Assembly: GCA_015179045.1 (NCBI GenBank)
Contig: WHUZ01000003.1
Location: 1,488,001 to 1,552,000 of the forward strand
Direction: 5' to 3'
Source: Kalaharituber pfeilii
Lineage: Eukaryota > Ascomycota > Pezizomycetes > Pezizales > Pezizaceae
DNA: 64,000 nt
Numbering within the stretch: the first letter of the stretch is position 1; the number at the start of each line of letters is the position of its first letter. Below are positions 9,682 to 22,355 of this stretch, piece by piece. A program made the translations under genes and the position numbers. Below the pieces are notes generated by a model, which was given only the letters and a program-made list of their open reading frames with translations, was not told where the DNA came from and made no database searches.

Positions 9682-12480
9682 TCACAACCTCACCGCAACC
9701 TCCACCTCCCCCGTCCCTTCCACCGGCTCCCACCTCAGTTTCCCCCTCCACTTCCCCACTCCCACTCCCACCCACGCCTCCCCTCTAACCCTCACACTTC
9801 CCCCTAACCATCCCCCCAACCACCCCCATCTTCCACCCCTCGGTCCCCACTCCACCGGTACCCTGGGACTCCACTCCCCTCCGTCTTTCCCTTTTCTCAC
9901 CACCCAGCACTTCTCGTACCGGATCCTGCCTAGTACATCCTTCCCCAGCTCATCCCCATTCCCATTGTCAGTAGGGATCTTCCCGACCCCATCAACATCC
10001 CACACCACCACCTCCCTCTCCCACAACGGATTCCTTACCTTCATCTCCGCCGTCGAAGTCAACAAATGGACCTCGCCCTCCTCCACAAACCGCCCACCCT
10101 CCTGCCTACCATGCAGTCCTGGCACCGTCACCCGCACCCCCATTCCCTCTAACGCCCTTCCGAGCTCTTCCATCCCTGGTACCGAGTCCGCGTGTATTCT
10201 TCCCTCTAGCACCGTCTCCCTCCCCGACAGATATGCCCCCAACATCTCTAGTCCCTTCTCTACCGCTTCTGGGCCGCCAATAGGCTCATACATACCCACC
10301 ACATCGAGGCTATTAGCCCCTGGGACTAGCGTAGTTTCACTAACGGTTGCGTTCCCGAGGACGTAGCCATCTTTGAGAACTTTGACGCTCAGGTATGGGA
10401 CCGTGATGGTGTAGTTTGTGGGATTGTACGCCGAGAATCTCAATGTGACAGTTATGCTGGACTCCGTCGTGAACGGGATGTCCAGGTTGTGGAGGGCAGT
10501 GAGGAGGGCAGGGTGATCCGTGGGGAAACCTGTGTATTGCAATTAGTACTGCGCTTCCGGTCACGAGTGATAATCATGAGTTTGCTCTTTCAAAGACAGC
10601 AGACGCAACAACTGATGGGTAGGAACCTTGATTGTTCATGCATAATACAAAAAATATGATAACTCCAATAGTAATAGTCTAAAAGTAAAATCCGAAAAAT
10701 ACAAGGAACCCAACAATACAACAATAAAAAAGGAGGCATCAATCTCACGAACCTTTAATCATCACCTCCCCCGCGGCCTTGACTCCCTCACCACCACACC
10801 CTTCTCACTCTCCTTTATCGGCAACACCATCCTCACATCTGTGATACCATCCACCCCTAACATCAGTCCTCTACCCCCTCCCCAAAACAGTCTCTGTACC
10901 ACCGTCCTAAACACCTGATAATTCGTAATACTCATCGGAGCCTGTTCCACATCCACTTCAACATTCAGCTTTCCCTCTTCCGTCATCGAGGAGCGCGCAG
11001 GCATCCAGTCCCGCATAAAGACTTCTCCAAACTTAGTACCATGGTACGACAAGTTGGCTACCGCCTTTATGTTCTTCACATCTAGGGTAAACTTCAGTTC
11101 GGGCGGCAACCCGACCACAGCGTCCACCATAGCACTAAATCTGGGTGAGGACTCGGGACTCCCAGGCTGCGCACCTGGCTCTGGTAACTGGAATTTAACC
11201 CTCGACAACCCCATGCTCTCTACCATTGCCTTGCTTTTATGCCCCGGTACCGACGCTGGCACCGTAATGTTTCCCAGGAACCCCACCAGCCATCGAGGGG
11301 CCCCAGAACCTGCCGCTTCCCTGCTGCCGCTCACATACACGGTACTCACGTTCTCATGCAAGTACAGCTCCAAAAAGACATCCAAGGGTGAGCGGTCGGT
11401 GCCGGGACATGCTGACGTTAGGGAGTCCGGGAGAGTCTCCACTGAGCCTGTGACATTCATTTTGATCTCAGTTTTGGGGAGAATTGACAATTCTGGGGTT
11501 TTTGCGGATGCCAGTTGGACGAGTTTCTTATCACAGTCTGGAAGACTAACTGTGAACTGTAGCGAAGGTACATTGGCTTTGATTGGGTAGGGGTTTGGAA
11601 TGCTTGCAGAGATATTGACGGCAATGGTACCACTGTTCTCATAAAAGGACAAATGCGTTATATTGTATTTTGGGATAGAGGGGAGCGCTGGCGAAAATCG
11701 TTAGTAAGTGTTGCGAAGATGTGACAGTATACTGTTACCCTCAATCGTGATTGTTTCAGTCAAAAGCTGCTGCCCGAAGTGAACAATCCCTGAATGCATA
11801 TCTAATCTAGCTTTCCCCATGACTTGCAGCGACTGAAGCTCTCCTGTTATATAATCATCGACAAGTTTCTTTGCACTCTCCAGTGAGACAGGGTCGACAT
11901 GGCTTACAAAATCAAGGGAATTGGTGTGCCCATCCCGTACATCCAGGATCATTTTTGGCACCGAAGCGTTCGCCAGCAACGCCTGGTCATAGTCTGGGAG
12001 GAACAAATAAATTTTGCCCCTCTCTGTAGTAACCTTTCTTGCTAGAGCCGTACCCAGCTGGCCAAATCTCCGAACTAACTTATTCTCTACTCTGGACGAA
12101 TCCACACTCACGTTCGCTTTGACGCGAGCCTCTATTCCTTGCGGCGTAAATGACTCAACAGCTATACTTGACACATTCAGTACAACTGCAGCTTTTGCGT
12201 AACGTTCCCCTACTGCCGGTACGAAGAAGGCCGTAATCAATAACAGCAAGCCCAAGATTGTCAGCAAAACTAGTACAATCCACAGAGCCCATCGTTTCCT
12301 TTTTTTCGGTGTATCTGAGCCTGAGGAGTTGTTTGACGCTGAATCATCTAGGGTGGTGTGAAAGGCTCCACTGGCAGTGACAGCTCTTGTTTCTGGAGCT
12401 GGATGTGTGACGGATGAGGGCAGTAGCGGTGTTCGCTCGGTAGCCATGCCCGGGTCCTTGCCTTCGCGCCTGGAAGCCAT
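9682..12480 (-). CDS. TAG1: TAG1-like vacuolar single-pass membrane glycoprotein
   Basis: Three exons: 12480-11739, 11687-10753 and 10529-9682; about 841 residues. Residues 1-63 form a cytosolic tail with a dileucine-type sorting signal (ERTPLLP). One transmembrane helix follows at about 64-88 (WALWIVLVLLTILGLLLLIT after KKRKR). The large lumenal part has many NxS/T sites and repeated beta-rich segments such as FTTESSITVTLRFSAYNPTN and VYVSGSREAAGSG, as in the fungal DUF3712-type family. That family includes yeast Tag1, a vacuolar protein needed to terminate autophagy. Intron 1 has a perfect TACTAAC branch point. Before intron 2 the frame ends in TGA codons; adding one base at about 10767-10790 restores GEVMIKGFPTDHPA across the intron. 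Family membership is likely; the specific TAG1 role is inferred from topology and similarity. Confidence 0.78.
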
Positions 12481-14094
12481 AGCTAGCCGCTGCAACTCTT
12501 AGTTTTCGTGCTATCGCCTCCTCAATCGCACTCCTCGCAACCCTTTCTGGATTATTCTCCTGTCTTTATTTTATTTTATTCTAATTTTTTTTTTTCCTTT
12601 TGTTGGAAACAATGGTGAATGTTCTCTCTCGCGTTGGTTACAATCAATTTGAGCGTATTCTTTGTGCAATTATTCAGACTCGTATAGTGGGTGTGAAGGC
12701 CTTAATGATGAAATATGAAGGAGGACAGGGACAGCTGGGCACTAAGCAGTCCAAACGGGTGTGCTGCAGCTAGATGAAGGATCGCGATGATGCCACTGGT
12801 GAGATTGGCCGCAATCTGCCTCTTAACTTGCAATGACTCTTGCTGGTGCCGAACAAGCGGTTCAGATCGTACAGCTGCTGCTGGCCTAAACTGCTGCGTT
12901 GGGGTATGTTGACCGAAGGATGAACTTGGAGAGCTGTAGGAATCAGAGTGTGACAGCCAGTGTATGATCATGAGGCGAGCGAGAGGGGCTCGGCGAGGGT
13001 GACAGAGCGATTAGCACATACTTCTAAGAAGAATGCACAGTACAGAGGCTTGCCCGGTAGCACTCGTACTGTTGCTGTACCTAGCTGTTAGATGGAGCTC
13101 GCAAGGTTGGCAGCGTGCATTGCGCTCATGGGGCAAAGGCGGCAGCGACGGTTATCAGCGAGCTGCACGCAATAGATAGCATATATATAGCCGCATGTGC
13201 TTGTTCTGCTTCCCTGCTGTGGCTTCCAGAGCGGCAGAGGTGCGCAGGGAGATGGGGGGCGGAGGGCAATGGGGAAGGTATCGTCGAATGTGCGAATGAC
13301 GCCTGCGGCTTATCCTGTCTGCTGCCTGCTGCCTGCTGCCGCCCGTTTCCCGTGAGTGCTGGAGGGTGCTGAGCCTCCGCGGAGTGCCTAGTACTATTTG
13401 AGACGTTCAATCGATGGCATGCAACATGCTTCGACGATTCAAGTTCTCAGTTCCTTGGGTGCCCGAGGCCTTGTGCGATAAACAGATTGCACTGGATTGC
13501 TGCCGCGTTCTAACTGGCTCATTCTACAGTCTACTGGGCACTGTGTGTTGTGTATGGTCGAGACCGAAATTCAGGGAGATGCAGGCTGCATTCAGGAGAT
13601 AAGATAATCAGATAAGACAAGGATCATCTCTCCGAAACGAAACGCTCGTTAGCGCGCTGCCTGACTCATGCCGCGCGCAAGCTCTGAGTAATCCACACGC
13701 CCACTGTTGGTCCAGCCAGGCATTGCTGTACCCTGAAAGCTACTAGGGTCGAGAGTCTCGTAAGAACTGCGTCCTTGCACACTTCTTGACGAAACTTCGC
13801 ACACTCACGTTACCACGCAGCGCAGTAGCATCACCATCCCACGCTCTGTCCCGTTAGTCTCTATCGAGATTAAATAGTCCTACGCCCCCCGCCCACTTTC
13901 AGTCTCGCTCGCTACCTTTCGCCTCCCCACAGGCCAAAAGGAGCCTGTATACCCAGTCTGCGGTCGAAGCTTGTTCTGGAAAATACCGTCTGATATCTTT
14001 CTACAACAAAGCCCAGGAACGCTCCTCATCTCTCCCCTCTGGACCGTAGAGGATTTCCTCCCACCAATTCTAATCCTCAACCTTCTCGTCTGCC
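12481..14094. other. Divergent intergenic region TAG1-like/RAE1
   Basis: The region is 1.6 kb between two start codons. It contains a GATAAG/GATAATC cluster at 13598-13616, a TGACTCA at 13662-13668 and a pyrimidine-rich stretch before the RAE1 ATG. The frames at about 13115-13600 overlap on both strands, lack domains and have no splice structure. I see no gene. Confidence 0.4.
13598..13616. promoter_or_regulatory. GATA-motif cluster upstream of RAE1
   Basis: GATAAG, GATAATC and GATAAG occur within 19 bases, about 480 bases before the RAE1 start. The arrangement resembles the cluster between RIX7 and CCDC25. Fungal GATA factors bind such sites, but the regulated gene is not clear. Confidence 0.3.
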
Positions 14095-15417
14095 ATGTCT
14101 CTTTTCAACCAGCCCGGCGCCGCCACTAGCAGCGCGACATCAACTACACAAGGCGATCTCAAGAATGATGTGGAGTTAACAGCACCGCCAGACGACAGTG
14201 TGTCTGATCTCGCGTTTTCCCCAAAGGCAGATCTACTAGCAGTGTCGTCATGGGATAAGAAAGTGAGGATCTACGAGATTTCGCAGACTGGGCAATCTCA
14301 GGGCAAGGCAATGTACGAGCATGAGGCTCCTGTACTATCGGTAGTATGGTCGAGGGTAAGTTTTCTCCGTCATTTTAATTGAGTCTAGTTTGGACGCAAT
14401 AAAGCACTACCAGAAAGAGTTGGTTTACTAATGAGCAATAGGATGGTACAAAAGTGTGCTCTGGAGGAGCAGATAAAGCCGTGCGAATGTTTGACACCGG
14501 GTCTGGCCAGACTACACAGGTAGCAGCACATGATATGCCCGTCAAATGCGTCCGCTTTATCGAGCACCCCCAAGCCGGGCAAATGTTGGTAACTGGGTCC
14601 TGGGATAAAACATTAAAATATTGGGATTTGAGGCAGCAGTCTCCAGCTGCTACTCTGCAGCTCCAAGAGAGGTGTTATACGCTCGATGTTGCTCAGAGTT
14701 TGATGGTGATTGGGACTGCGGAGAGATACATCAATATTGTCAATCTAGCAAACCCACAAACTATATACAAAACTATGCAATCGCCGTTAAAGTGGCAGAC
14801 TAGAGTGGTGTCATGCTTTCCGAATGCTAGTGGGTTCGCTGTGGGAAGTATTGAAGGCAGATGCGCCATCCAGTATGTGGAGGACAAAGACAATCAGTAA
14901 GCACGACCTGAACACAATTCACGGAATAGTTCATAAGCTCAAACATGTACTAATGGATTTTCGTCAGCTTAAACTTTTCCTTTAAATGTCACCGAGAAAA
15001 CCCCCCTAACCAAAGAGACGTTACGAACGTCTATAGTGTCAATGCCATCTCCTTCCATCCAACATACGGAACATTCTCTACCGCTGGTTCTGACGGAACA
15101 TTCCACTTTTGGTAAGCTTCATTCTCGCTCTACTGAGAGTTTTATCGTGTTTGATAGCCGTATACTCATACCTTTTGCAACCTCTCTGTAGGGACAAGGA
15201 TGCCAAACATCGATTGAAGGGCTACCCAAATGTTGGCGGAACCATTCCAGCAACCACCTTTAATGCACTTGGCACCATCTTTGCCTATGCCATCAGCTAC
15301 GACTGGAGCAAGGGTTATCAGGCCAATACACCCCAATACCCAATCAAGGTTATGCTGCATCCCATCAAGGAGGATGAGGCCAAACCAAGGCCAACAACCG
15401 CACCAAAGAAGAGATAG
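14095..15417 (+). CDS. RAE1: mRNA export / nuclear pore WD40 protein RAE1 (GLE2)
   Basis: Four exons: 14095-14355, 14442-14896, 14968-15111 and 15192-15417; all GT-AG and in frame, 361 residues. After a short N-terminal tail ([13 protein letters not shown]), WD40 repeats fill the protein: [57 protein letters not shown] and [24 protein letters not shown] blades. The segments FSFKCHREN and [15 protein letters not shown] are nearly identical in place to human RAE1 (FTFKCHR, IFAYASSYDWSKG). The family forms a beta-propeller that binds the GLEBS motif of Nup98/Nup116 at the nuclear pore and supports poly(A) RNA export. Intron 3 splits a Trp codon. The ATG chosen is the first in frame and gives the family's usual length. 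Confidence 0.96.
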
Positions 15418-17197
15418 GGTTCTTCGTCAGTGAATCTGATAAAGGTGGCAACGGATGGAATGAGTCGCTGAGAAAGTGAAAAGATAGAAAACAATACGGA
15501 AAAATGCAAAACGAAAGACAGCATTTGGACATGGGTGTTTCTCGTTGTAGGATAGGCTCCAGATATATGATGTTGGAGCACATTTGGGGGCAACAAGTAT
15601 ATTCGTGTGTAGTAATAAGAGTTGCTTTCGGAGGCACGAATGATAATTGTTAACGTTGGGCTGTTTCTGTTTCTTCTTTTTTCTTTCCTTTTTCTTTTTT
15701 TTCTTGCTCATTACAGGACGTCAGATTACATATTTCCAAGCCAGAGGAGCAGAAAGAGATGGACAGAAGTAGACGATGAGAGCTGGTCTGCTCGTGTGAG
15801 CTAGGTGTTCTGTGATTGAGGGGCTCGTTATTTGCACTCCTTACTCCCGAGGATTGTCATGGAACGTTTCTTTCTTTTTTGTTTTCTTACTTTTCTTGTC
15901 CTGCTTGTGTCTTCTTATTTTTCTTACATTCATACTCGTTGTTCCATCATGCATTGTTTTCCCCCTCTATCAACGAGAATGGGGAGGGAAAACGGGGTTT
16001 TTATGTAATTTTTTTTTTCCTTTCTTTTTTTTTTTTTCTCCTGTACAATAATTTTTTATTCCTCACTTTCATGATGCCCCTGTTGCTCCCCTTACTTTTT
16101 TTTGTGTGTAATTGCTGTGCTTGTAGCTGGCAAAGGAAGTTAAGTGTGTTTTTATATGTTCTATTTTTGACTACTCATATAACGTACGATGAAAGGAGGT
16201 GGAGAGATGAGAGCTATAAAGATGGGAAATTTGAAATGGATCTGGCACAGAAGAGAAAGCAGTGTAGTAGTAAAGTGGAAGTAGTAGCTGTTCTGGTGAA
16301 GTAGTTACAAGATAAACGATAAAATGGGATCCTGAAGTTGCAATTCTGATACCGTGCTAGTGGCCCGAGTGCACGTGTTGCGAGTGGGCTATCTCACAAT
16401 CTCCGGCACATCGTTACATCATGCTTGAGCTCGAAGCCAATCTCGCTCCAGCTATGAATGGGTCAGTCATTTATTTCAGCAGTTCATCTCAATAGTTGGT
16501 TGTATCCTATAGCATGAAGTACGCAGTAGTTAAGCAGCTATCATCATGTAATCATGGTTCAAATTCATAGAAGTTCACTCCTCCATATCATACCCGTCCT
16601 GAAGCTATGACTCGCAGGGCAAGATATCCTTCCATACCACCACCGCACCGGGTTAACTACTATTATATACTAAGATTCAAGTTATTATGCCATCTCACCA
16701 ACATTCCAACACTTCAAGCCTTGCTGCATCTCAAGAAATACTCTTGTTCAATTCCCAATCGTATTGTGCACAGTTGACGGAGATTTGATCGATATACCAG
16801 ATCGTATGCTCAGTCAGCAGTCCTCTGTCTTCACCTCTACTTAGCTCTCAATTAACCTTGACCTGACTCTGCCCTTATCTAACTACTCGCCCCTCATTGA
16901 ATTGGTCCCTTGTTCATCCCCCCACGCACATCTTGAGCCTCTCCTTTTCTCCCCGAGATCGTCCCCACGCCCTGAGTCTCTCGTATCCAATCGGGCCCCT
17001 CCTCACACCCCACCAATCCCGCACAAGAGCAGCCGCCTCCTTCCCTGGTCCCTTGTGTTCCCTCCCTTCCCTGCCCCCCCTTCCCGCCAGCCAGGCACAA
17101 GCTCAGCTCCCCCAGAACCCTGGATTGGCCCTGGGCCACTTCCCACTGAGCGCAGCACGCCTTTTCCCCAATCGAAACAAACCTATACTCACCCACA
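15418..17197. other. Intergenic region RAE1 to PTC5
   Basis: The first part (about 15650-16080) is strongly T-rich and reads as low-complexity Phe/Leu frames. The last 300 bases before PTC5 are C/T-rich, like a fungal leader. No domain, tRNA or repeat pair is recognised. Confidence 0.4.
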
Positions 17198-19562
17198 ATG
17201 CAACGAGCATCTGCAAGGACCTTGCTCTCACGAGCCACGCACCTGGGCAACCGCTGCAGCAGCAACAGAAACTACTACTCCTGCAGCTACGACTACAACA
17301 CCTTGCCCCGCCTCCGTAGCTCTGTCGCGCAATCATCGTCGTTTTCGTCCTACTCAGACTCGCCTCCTTGTCGTGGTACTCCGGCCTCTGTATTTCGTTC
17401 CTCGGGTAATGCTCCGGTGTTCAGAGCGTTCTCGACTTCATCTTGTCGCACTGCACCGCCGCAGCAAGATCCCTCAATGTCCTCACCCTCATCGTCAGGA
17501 GGGGGTTCTAACTCAGGCTCGTCGCGCCCGTCAATGAAACTCAATAATTGGACCATCGGACTCGCAGCATCTGCTGCGGTCCTCGCCGGCGCGGTGTGGT
17601 ACTCTGCCAACTCCGGTAAAGCTGACGTTGAGCAACCCTTACCACATCAACCTCCGCCGCCTACAGCTATCGATACTTCGTCCACGACAGCACCAGACAC
17701 AGCCACGTCCACTACCTCTACGGCAACCAAAGCTGATGTCCCCTTGCCAGACCCCTCGCTGCGAAGAGTTGTCGCCGTAGATGAGGAAAGCTTATATACC
17801 GCCTCCCTCCCCGTATCGAAAAAGATTGAGGACTCGGGAGGAAAGAAGGTGCTTGCGATGCTTTCCCCCGAGGAAGCGACAGTTAAGCTGCGCGCTAATG
17901 AGGAGAGCTACAATGTCGGAAGAGACTCCGGGGTATGGCGATACGATGTTGTCCAGGTCCCTAGTAACAATCCGATAGAAGATGATCATAGTGAAAAGAT
18001 TATTGAGGTTCCGAGCGCAGTTGCACCGCCGGAGGAGGGGAAAAATACGAGCGATTGGATGTTCTGGGGTGTCTTTGATGGCCATAGGTATATATTGAAA
18101 GCTTTCCCTCCTTCCACCAATGATACCCCTCCCACGCTTTATTCTTTTCTATGATCTACAATCTATATCCATACATGGGAAGTTGTCAATGTGAGAAACC
18201 TATCTAATCACCGTTGTGGCTTTTTTTACAACCCGCTCCAGTGGCTGGACCACCTCTGCCAAACTGCGCCAGGTCCTTATCGGCTTCGTCGCCCGTGAGC
18301 TCAACGAGACGTACAAAGCCGCCAAATCGCCAGAGCTCCCCACTGCGGAGGCTATCGATGCCGCAATCAAGCGTGGGTTCGTCCGCCTCGACCACGAGAT
18401 TGTACACGCGGGCGTAGACAAGGTCTTCTCGAACCCGTCCAAGCTTATGGCTGCTGAGACCCTTGCCCCGGCTCTATCGGGATCCTGCGCTCTCCTTGCT
18501 TTCTACGAATCTAGATCTAAGCTTCTCCGAGTCGCTTGCACTGGAGACTCCCGCGCCGTCTTGGGCCGGCGTCAGCCCAACGGCCTCTGGATTGCTACCG
18601 CCCTCTCCGCCGACCAAACCGGGTCAACGCCCTCCGAAGTCGAACGCATGCGTGCCGAACACCCCGGCGAACCATATGTTATCCGCAACGGGCGCGTCCT
18701 TGGTGGGCTCGAGCCCACTCGTGCCTTTGGCGACGCATTCTACAAGTGGAGCTTCGATGTTCAACTGAGGATCAAGAATTCCTTTTTTGGACGTACGCCA
18801 AGCCCATTGCTCAAGACGCCGCCATATGTTACGGCCGAGCCGGTGGTGACGACGACGATGATTGAGCCGGAGAGGGGAGACTTTGTTGTGATGGCAACAG
18901 ATGGGTTATGGGAGATGCTGACGAATGAGGAGGTGGTAGGGCTAGTGGGAAGGTGGTTGGATGAGCAAGGGTTGAATCCAACTGAGGGGTCAAGGCCGTC
19001 AAGTAGACCGGGTAGTAAGTCTGGAGGATGGCTGGGTGGATTGATTGGTGGGAGGCAGCAACAGGTGTTACCAGTTGAGAAGGGTGCTACTGGAGCTGGG
19101 AATGGGGCAACCGGCAAGGACGACGAGGGAAATAAGACACCAATTAGGGTGCTCCAGTGGGGAGTCACTGCAGCGGACGAGGATAGGTTTGTGTTTGAAG
19201 ACAAGAATGCGGCGACACATTTGGTGAGGAATGCGTTGGGCGGGAAGGATAGGGATATGTTATGCGCGCTGTTGACGTTAGTGAATCCGTATAGTCGGAG
19301 GTATCGGTGAGTTTTCATTTCCCTCCCCCTCCCCCCCCCCTCTCTGAATTTCTCAATTATGGAGAATTTGCTTCTCTTCTATTAGCTACTATAAAATCGC
19401 GGACGGGGCTGATGTACTGTGGTGTTTTGCAGGGACGATCTAACGGTCGAAGTCATCTTCTTTGGCCCGTCAAAAGAGAAATCGGGGACTATAACAGTGA
19501 ACGAGGATGCCACGGCGCCGAGGGCGGCCGAGATTGTGGAGGAGGTGAGAGCAAAGTTGTAA
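17198..19562 (+). CDS. PTC5: Mitochondrial PP2C phosphatase, pyruvate dehydrogenase phosphatase type
   Basis: Three exons: 17198-18087, 18242-19306 and 19433-19562; 694 residues. The N-terminus (about 1-90) is rich in Arg, Ser and Ala (MQRASARTLLSRATHLGNRC), consistent with mitochondrial import. A hydrophobic segment at about 118-138 (NWTIGLAASAAVLAGAVWYS) probably anchors or sorts it to the inner membrane or intermembrane space. The PP2C fold carries the metal-binding motif WGVFDGHSGW (split by intron 1, DGHSG in place of DGHGG), ACTGDSRAVLGRR, LEPTRAFGD, DFVVMATDGLWE and the terminal DDLTVEVIFFG. An insert with GSRPSSRPGSKSGGW sits before the last motif. Yeast Ptc5 dephosphorylates the PDH E1-alpha subunit. 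The order and the SGWTT form match the Ptc5 group rather than cytosolic Ptc1-4. The frame is intact. Confidence 0.9.
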
Positions 19563-21720
19563 GGGGAAGGTTAGGTGAGATGGTGGGTTTGAGACTTTCT
19601 GGTTTTCTTACTTTGATGAGCATACATTCTATGCATGGATTCTGATCATTTTTAGATGAGCTGAGAATAATTTCGTGTAGAATGTTTTCATGTTTTCCCA
19701 TTTTCTCTCACTTTTTTCCTCTCACTTTTATCTTTCTATGAAGAATGTGGAATGAATGAAACGAGATAATGAATCTGACTCAAGAATATTTCATGAAAAA
19801 AGACGAAAAAAGAAGGGAGAAAAAAGAAACGCTTGTGGCGGAAATCAAATTTTAGTTTGGCAAATGATGGTTATGGGATCTGTGTTGGCTGTACTTATTT
19901 CCCCTTTTGTTTTTTTTTGTTTTTTCATTCTAAAGACCCTCGTTTGTTTCGTTCTTTAAATCCGGAGAGTAGGGGGCTGAGCAGGGTTTGATTCGACTGA
20001 TTTTTTTTGGTGAGTCAAGGATATTGCTTTGCCTTCATGTACTGTGTCAGGGTAATTCTAGTGATGGGAATGGGGACTTGTCAAGAGATCACCCAAGGTC
20101 GTTATGACAAGTCCGGCTATGAGAGAAAAGGGAAGGAGTTCAAGAGGCGTTGAGGATAGCGAATGAGGGGGGACGGTGCGAAGTATTTTTCTTCTTTCTT
20201 TGTTTCTTGAACACGTAAACTGATGAATAAATGGTGAAGCATTCGTTTGACATCCGCGTCGTCTTTTCCGGGCCAATGTGATTGTGAAAAGATTCAACAA
20301 GTGGGAATAGAAGTAATGGTTGATACCATTCGGTTTACTTTAGATGTTGTGTGTTGTGGGGGAGATCACATATACCCACTACAATGCCCCCACCCCCCAT
20401 GCACAAAGTTCACCACTCGAGAACCACCATCACTACCCGGTAGTTGAAAGCAAATTTAAAAAGAAAAAATATGTATATAGTCAATTTGCCGTAACAAAAC
20501 AGAGGAGAGCTTTGAAGTAATAACGAGGGCACTGGCTAACTTAAAGTACAAAAAGTAACGTCACATAAGACTCAACAAATCACGAAAAATAAACGTTCAA
20601 GTCACAGAAAAATAACACTTGGCATAATAATACTATTCCTATCAAATACAAGAGTGACGAGATTGGTAAAAAAAAAAAACCACAAAGCAATAACAGTAAA
20701 ACAAAATTTTCAGGCTTAAATTGCGTGACAAAAGAAAAACATAAGTCATCAAAAAAAGGATAATGCGGAAGGGAAAGGTGTACGTTGAGATGAGGGGAGA
20801 TGGGTGGGGGTAGGGGTTGAGTATCTCAGTGGCCGCTGGTCTATCGACTTGAGGAAATGATGAGGTGTTCTCGGAATAGATATGAGGTGGGTAGGTCGCA
20901 TTGAACCAATTTAGAGATAGTGATTATGACTGACCATACACCGGAGGGCACCTTCCACCAGAGTACGGGGAGCAGTATGGAGGGGAAATCTTGAGGGAAA
21001 GGGATGAGACTTGACAGATGGATCCCTTGGTAACAGCCAGCCCAACGCAGGTCTCCTCGCTAGTCCATAGTCTAGTGACTCGTAGGCTTCACTCAATCCA
21101 TAAACCCCCCCAGCGCCGACACATTCTCAGGACTGAAAGCAAAAGCAAACATTTGAACATGCATGTATATAAACCATTGACAATCACACCCACTTTGCTC
21201 ACCGCTGACTCTGGGCTTCACCCAACTTCAGCTCACCAATACCATCTCCACTTCTCCAGTGTATGTATGTCGGGAATAACGTTAGACTCGTATGAACGCT
21301 CCATCTCGAAGGAAAACAGCCAACAGTACTTAGGGCAAGAGTAATAGAAGCATGACCAAAATGTCTGCATCCGCTGGAACTGCCTGGTTTGTGCAGAAAT
21401 CAAAGTCCTGGAGCTTACGAACATCAAAGCCATAGCAAATTGCGGAAATTCAATACCGAGGTGTAAAGGAAAACGAGCTTTGCTTTGCAAACAGACTTCA
21501 AACAAAGTCGATGAGAAGCAATTGATACAAACAAAACAAAAGAACATACATGAACAACCAACAGGAAGTGAAGAGTAACAATCATGCCAATCCCAGGCCC
21601 GTTATACCCTCGCAAAAATTCAGCCAAGCACCGATGAAGCACAAAGAAACAAAACAATCAAACAAATCTCATCAACTCATACCTGAGTCCTGATATAATA
21701 CTGACCCCATCTATCCACAC
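19563..21720. other. Convergent intergenic region PTC5/IGO1
   Basis: The region is 2.2 kb between two 3' ends. The 19740-20000 segment is A- and T-rich, and the 20460-20760 segment is very A-rich. Short frames such as 19756-19959 and 21018-21344 show no domain or intron structure. I see no gene or clear repeat. Confidence 0.4.
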
Positions 21721-22355
21721 CTAAGCATCGGGGGACGCTCCTTGCCATCGGGATGGAACACCAGGAGAGGCGCCAGTGCCAGCAGACTGAGTTGGTGAGG
21801 CAGCAGTGGGGTCAGCATTATTTACGTCTTCCTCTGCTGCACCTTCAGTTGGTTCTTGGGCCACTGGGCTCTTGCAATGTAGCAATGGGCTTTCTTTTGT
21901 TGGTGGTCCTCCAGCACTGCCGCTAGTAGTGGTCGGGGTACCTGTGGGATTGTGCGAGTGTGGAATGTTCTCGGGCAGTGGATGCTTGGATCCAATGTTC
22001 GTTACACCGACATCAGATGCCTTGCCAGCTTTGGAAAGAGCATAATCTCCAGAGTCGAAGTATTTGCGCTCCTGCATAGATAAGTCAAAATCCCAATCCA
22101 CGTTTATAAACAAATAAATAGTTTACCTTAAGTTTGTTATTCAAAAGCTCTTTCTTTGACGGCAGCTTTCCATACATTCGGACTATCCGTTGTTCGTCTT
22201 CCGACAGAGTCTGAAAAGGAGCATTGCGGCTCATCTTAGCATGCTGTGTGACATAAGGCAAGTGCAGATAAAGGTCTGAGGCTATGCAGATATTTAGAAA
22301 AGGCAATGCTGGTACTTACACTGATATCAATCTTATTCTTCTGCGAAGGGAGCAT
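21721..22355 (-). CDS. IGO1: Endosulfine-family PP2A inhibitor
   Basis: Three exons: 22355-22320 (36 nt), 22243-22127 and 22071-21721, all phase 0 and GT-AG; 167 residues. The protein reads MLPSQKNKIDIS, a helix with LSEDEQRIVRMYGKLPSKKE, then the endosulfine signature ERKYFDSGDYALSKAG, followed by a Pro/Ser/Thr-rich tail. Ser58 in FDSGDY is the residue that Greatwall/Rim15 kinase phosphorylates in this family. The phosphorylated protein inhibits PP2A-B55 and promotes quiescence entry, mRNA protection and mitotic timing. The length fits fungal Igo proteins. The first exon was found from the need for an ATG in phase with the QNRIDIS-like start of other members. The neighbours are not functionally linked. 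Confidence 0.93.

Noticed and set aside
9965..10366. 133-codon plus-strand frame, and a similar one at 11054-11590
   Set aside because: Both are antisense shadows of TAG1-like exons.
13115..13410. Overlapping frames on both strands between TAG1-like and RAE1
   Set aside because: They overlap each other, lack domains and splice sites, and sit in a divergent promoter.
15812..16304. 162-codon Phe-rich frame after RAE1
   Set aside because: It is a translation of a T-rich 3' flank; the apparent membrane segments are poly-T artefacts.
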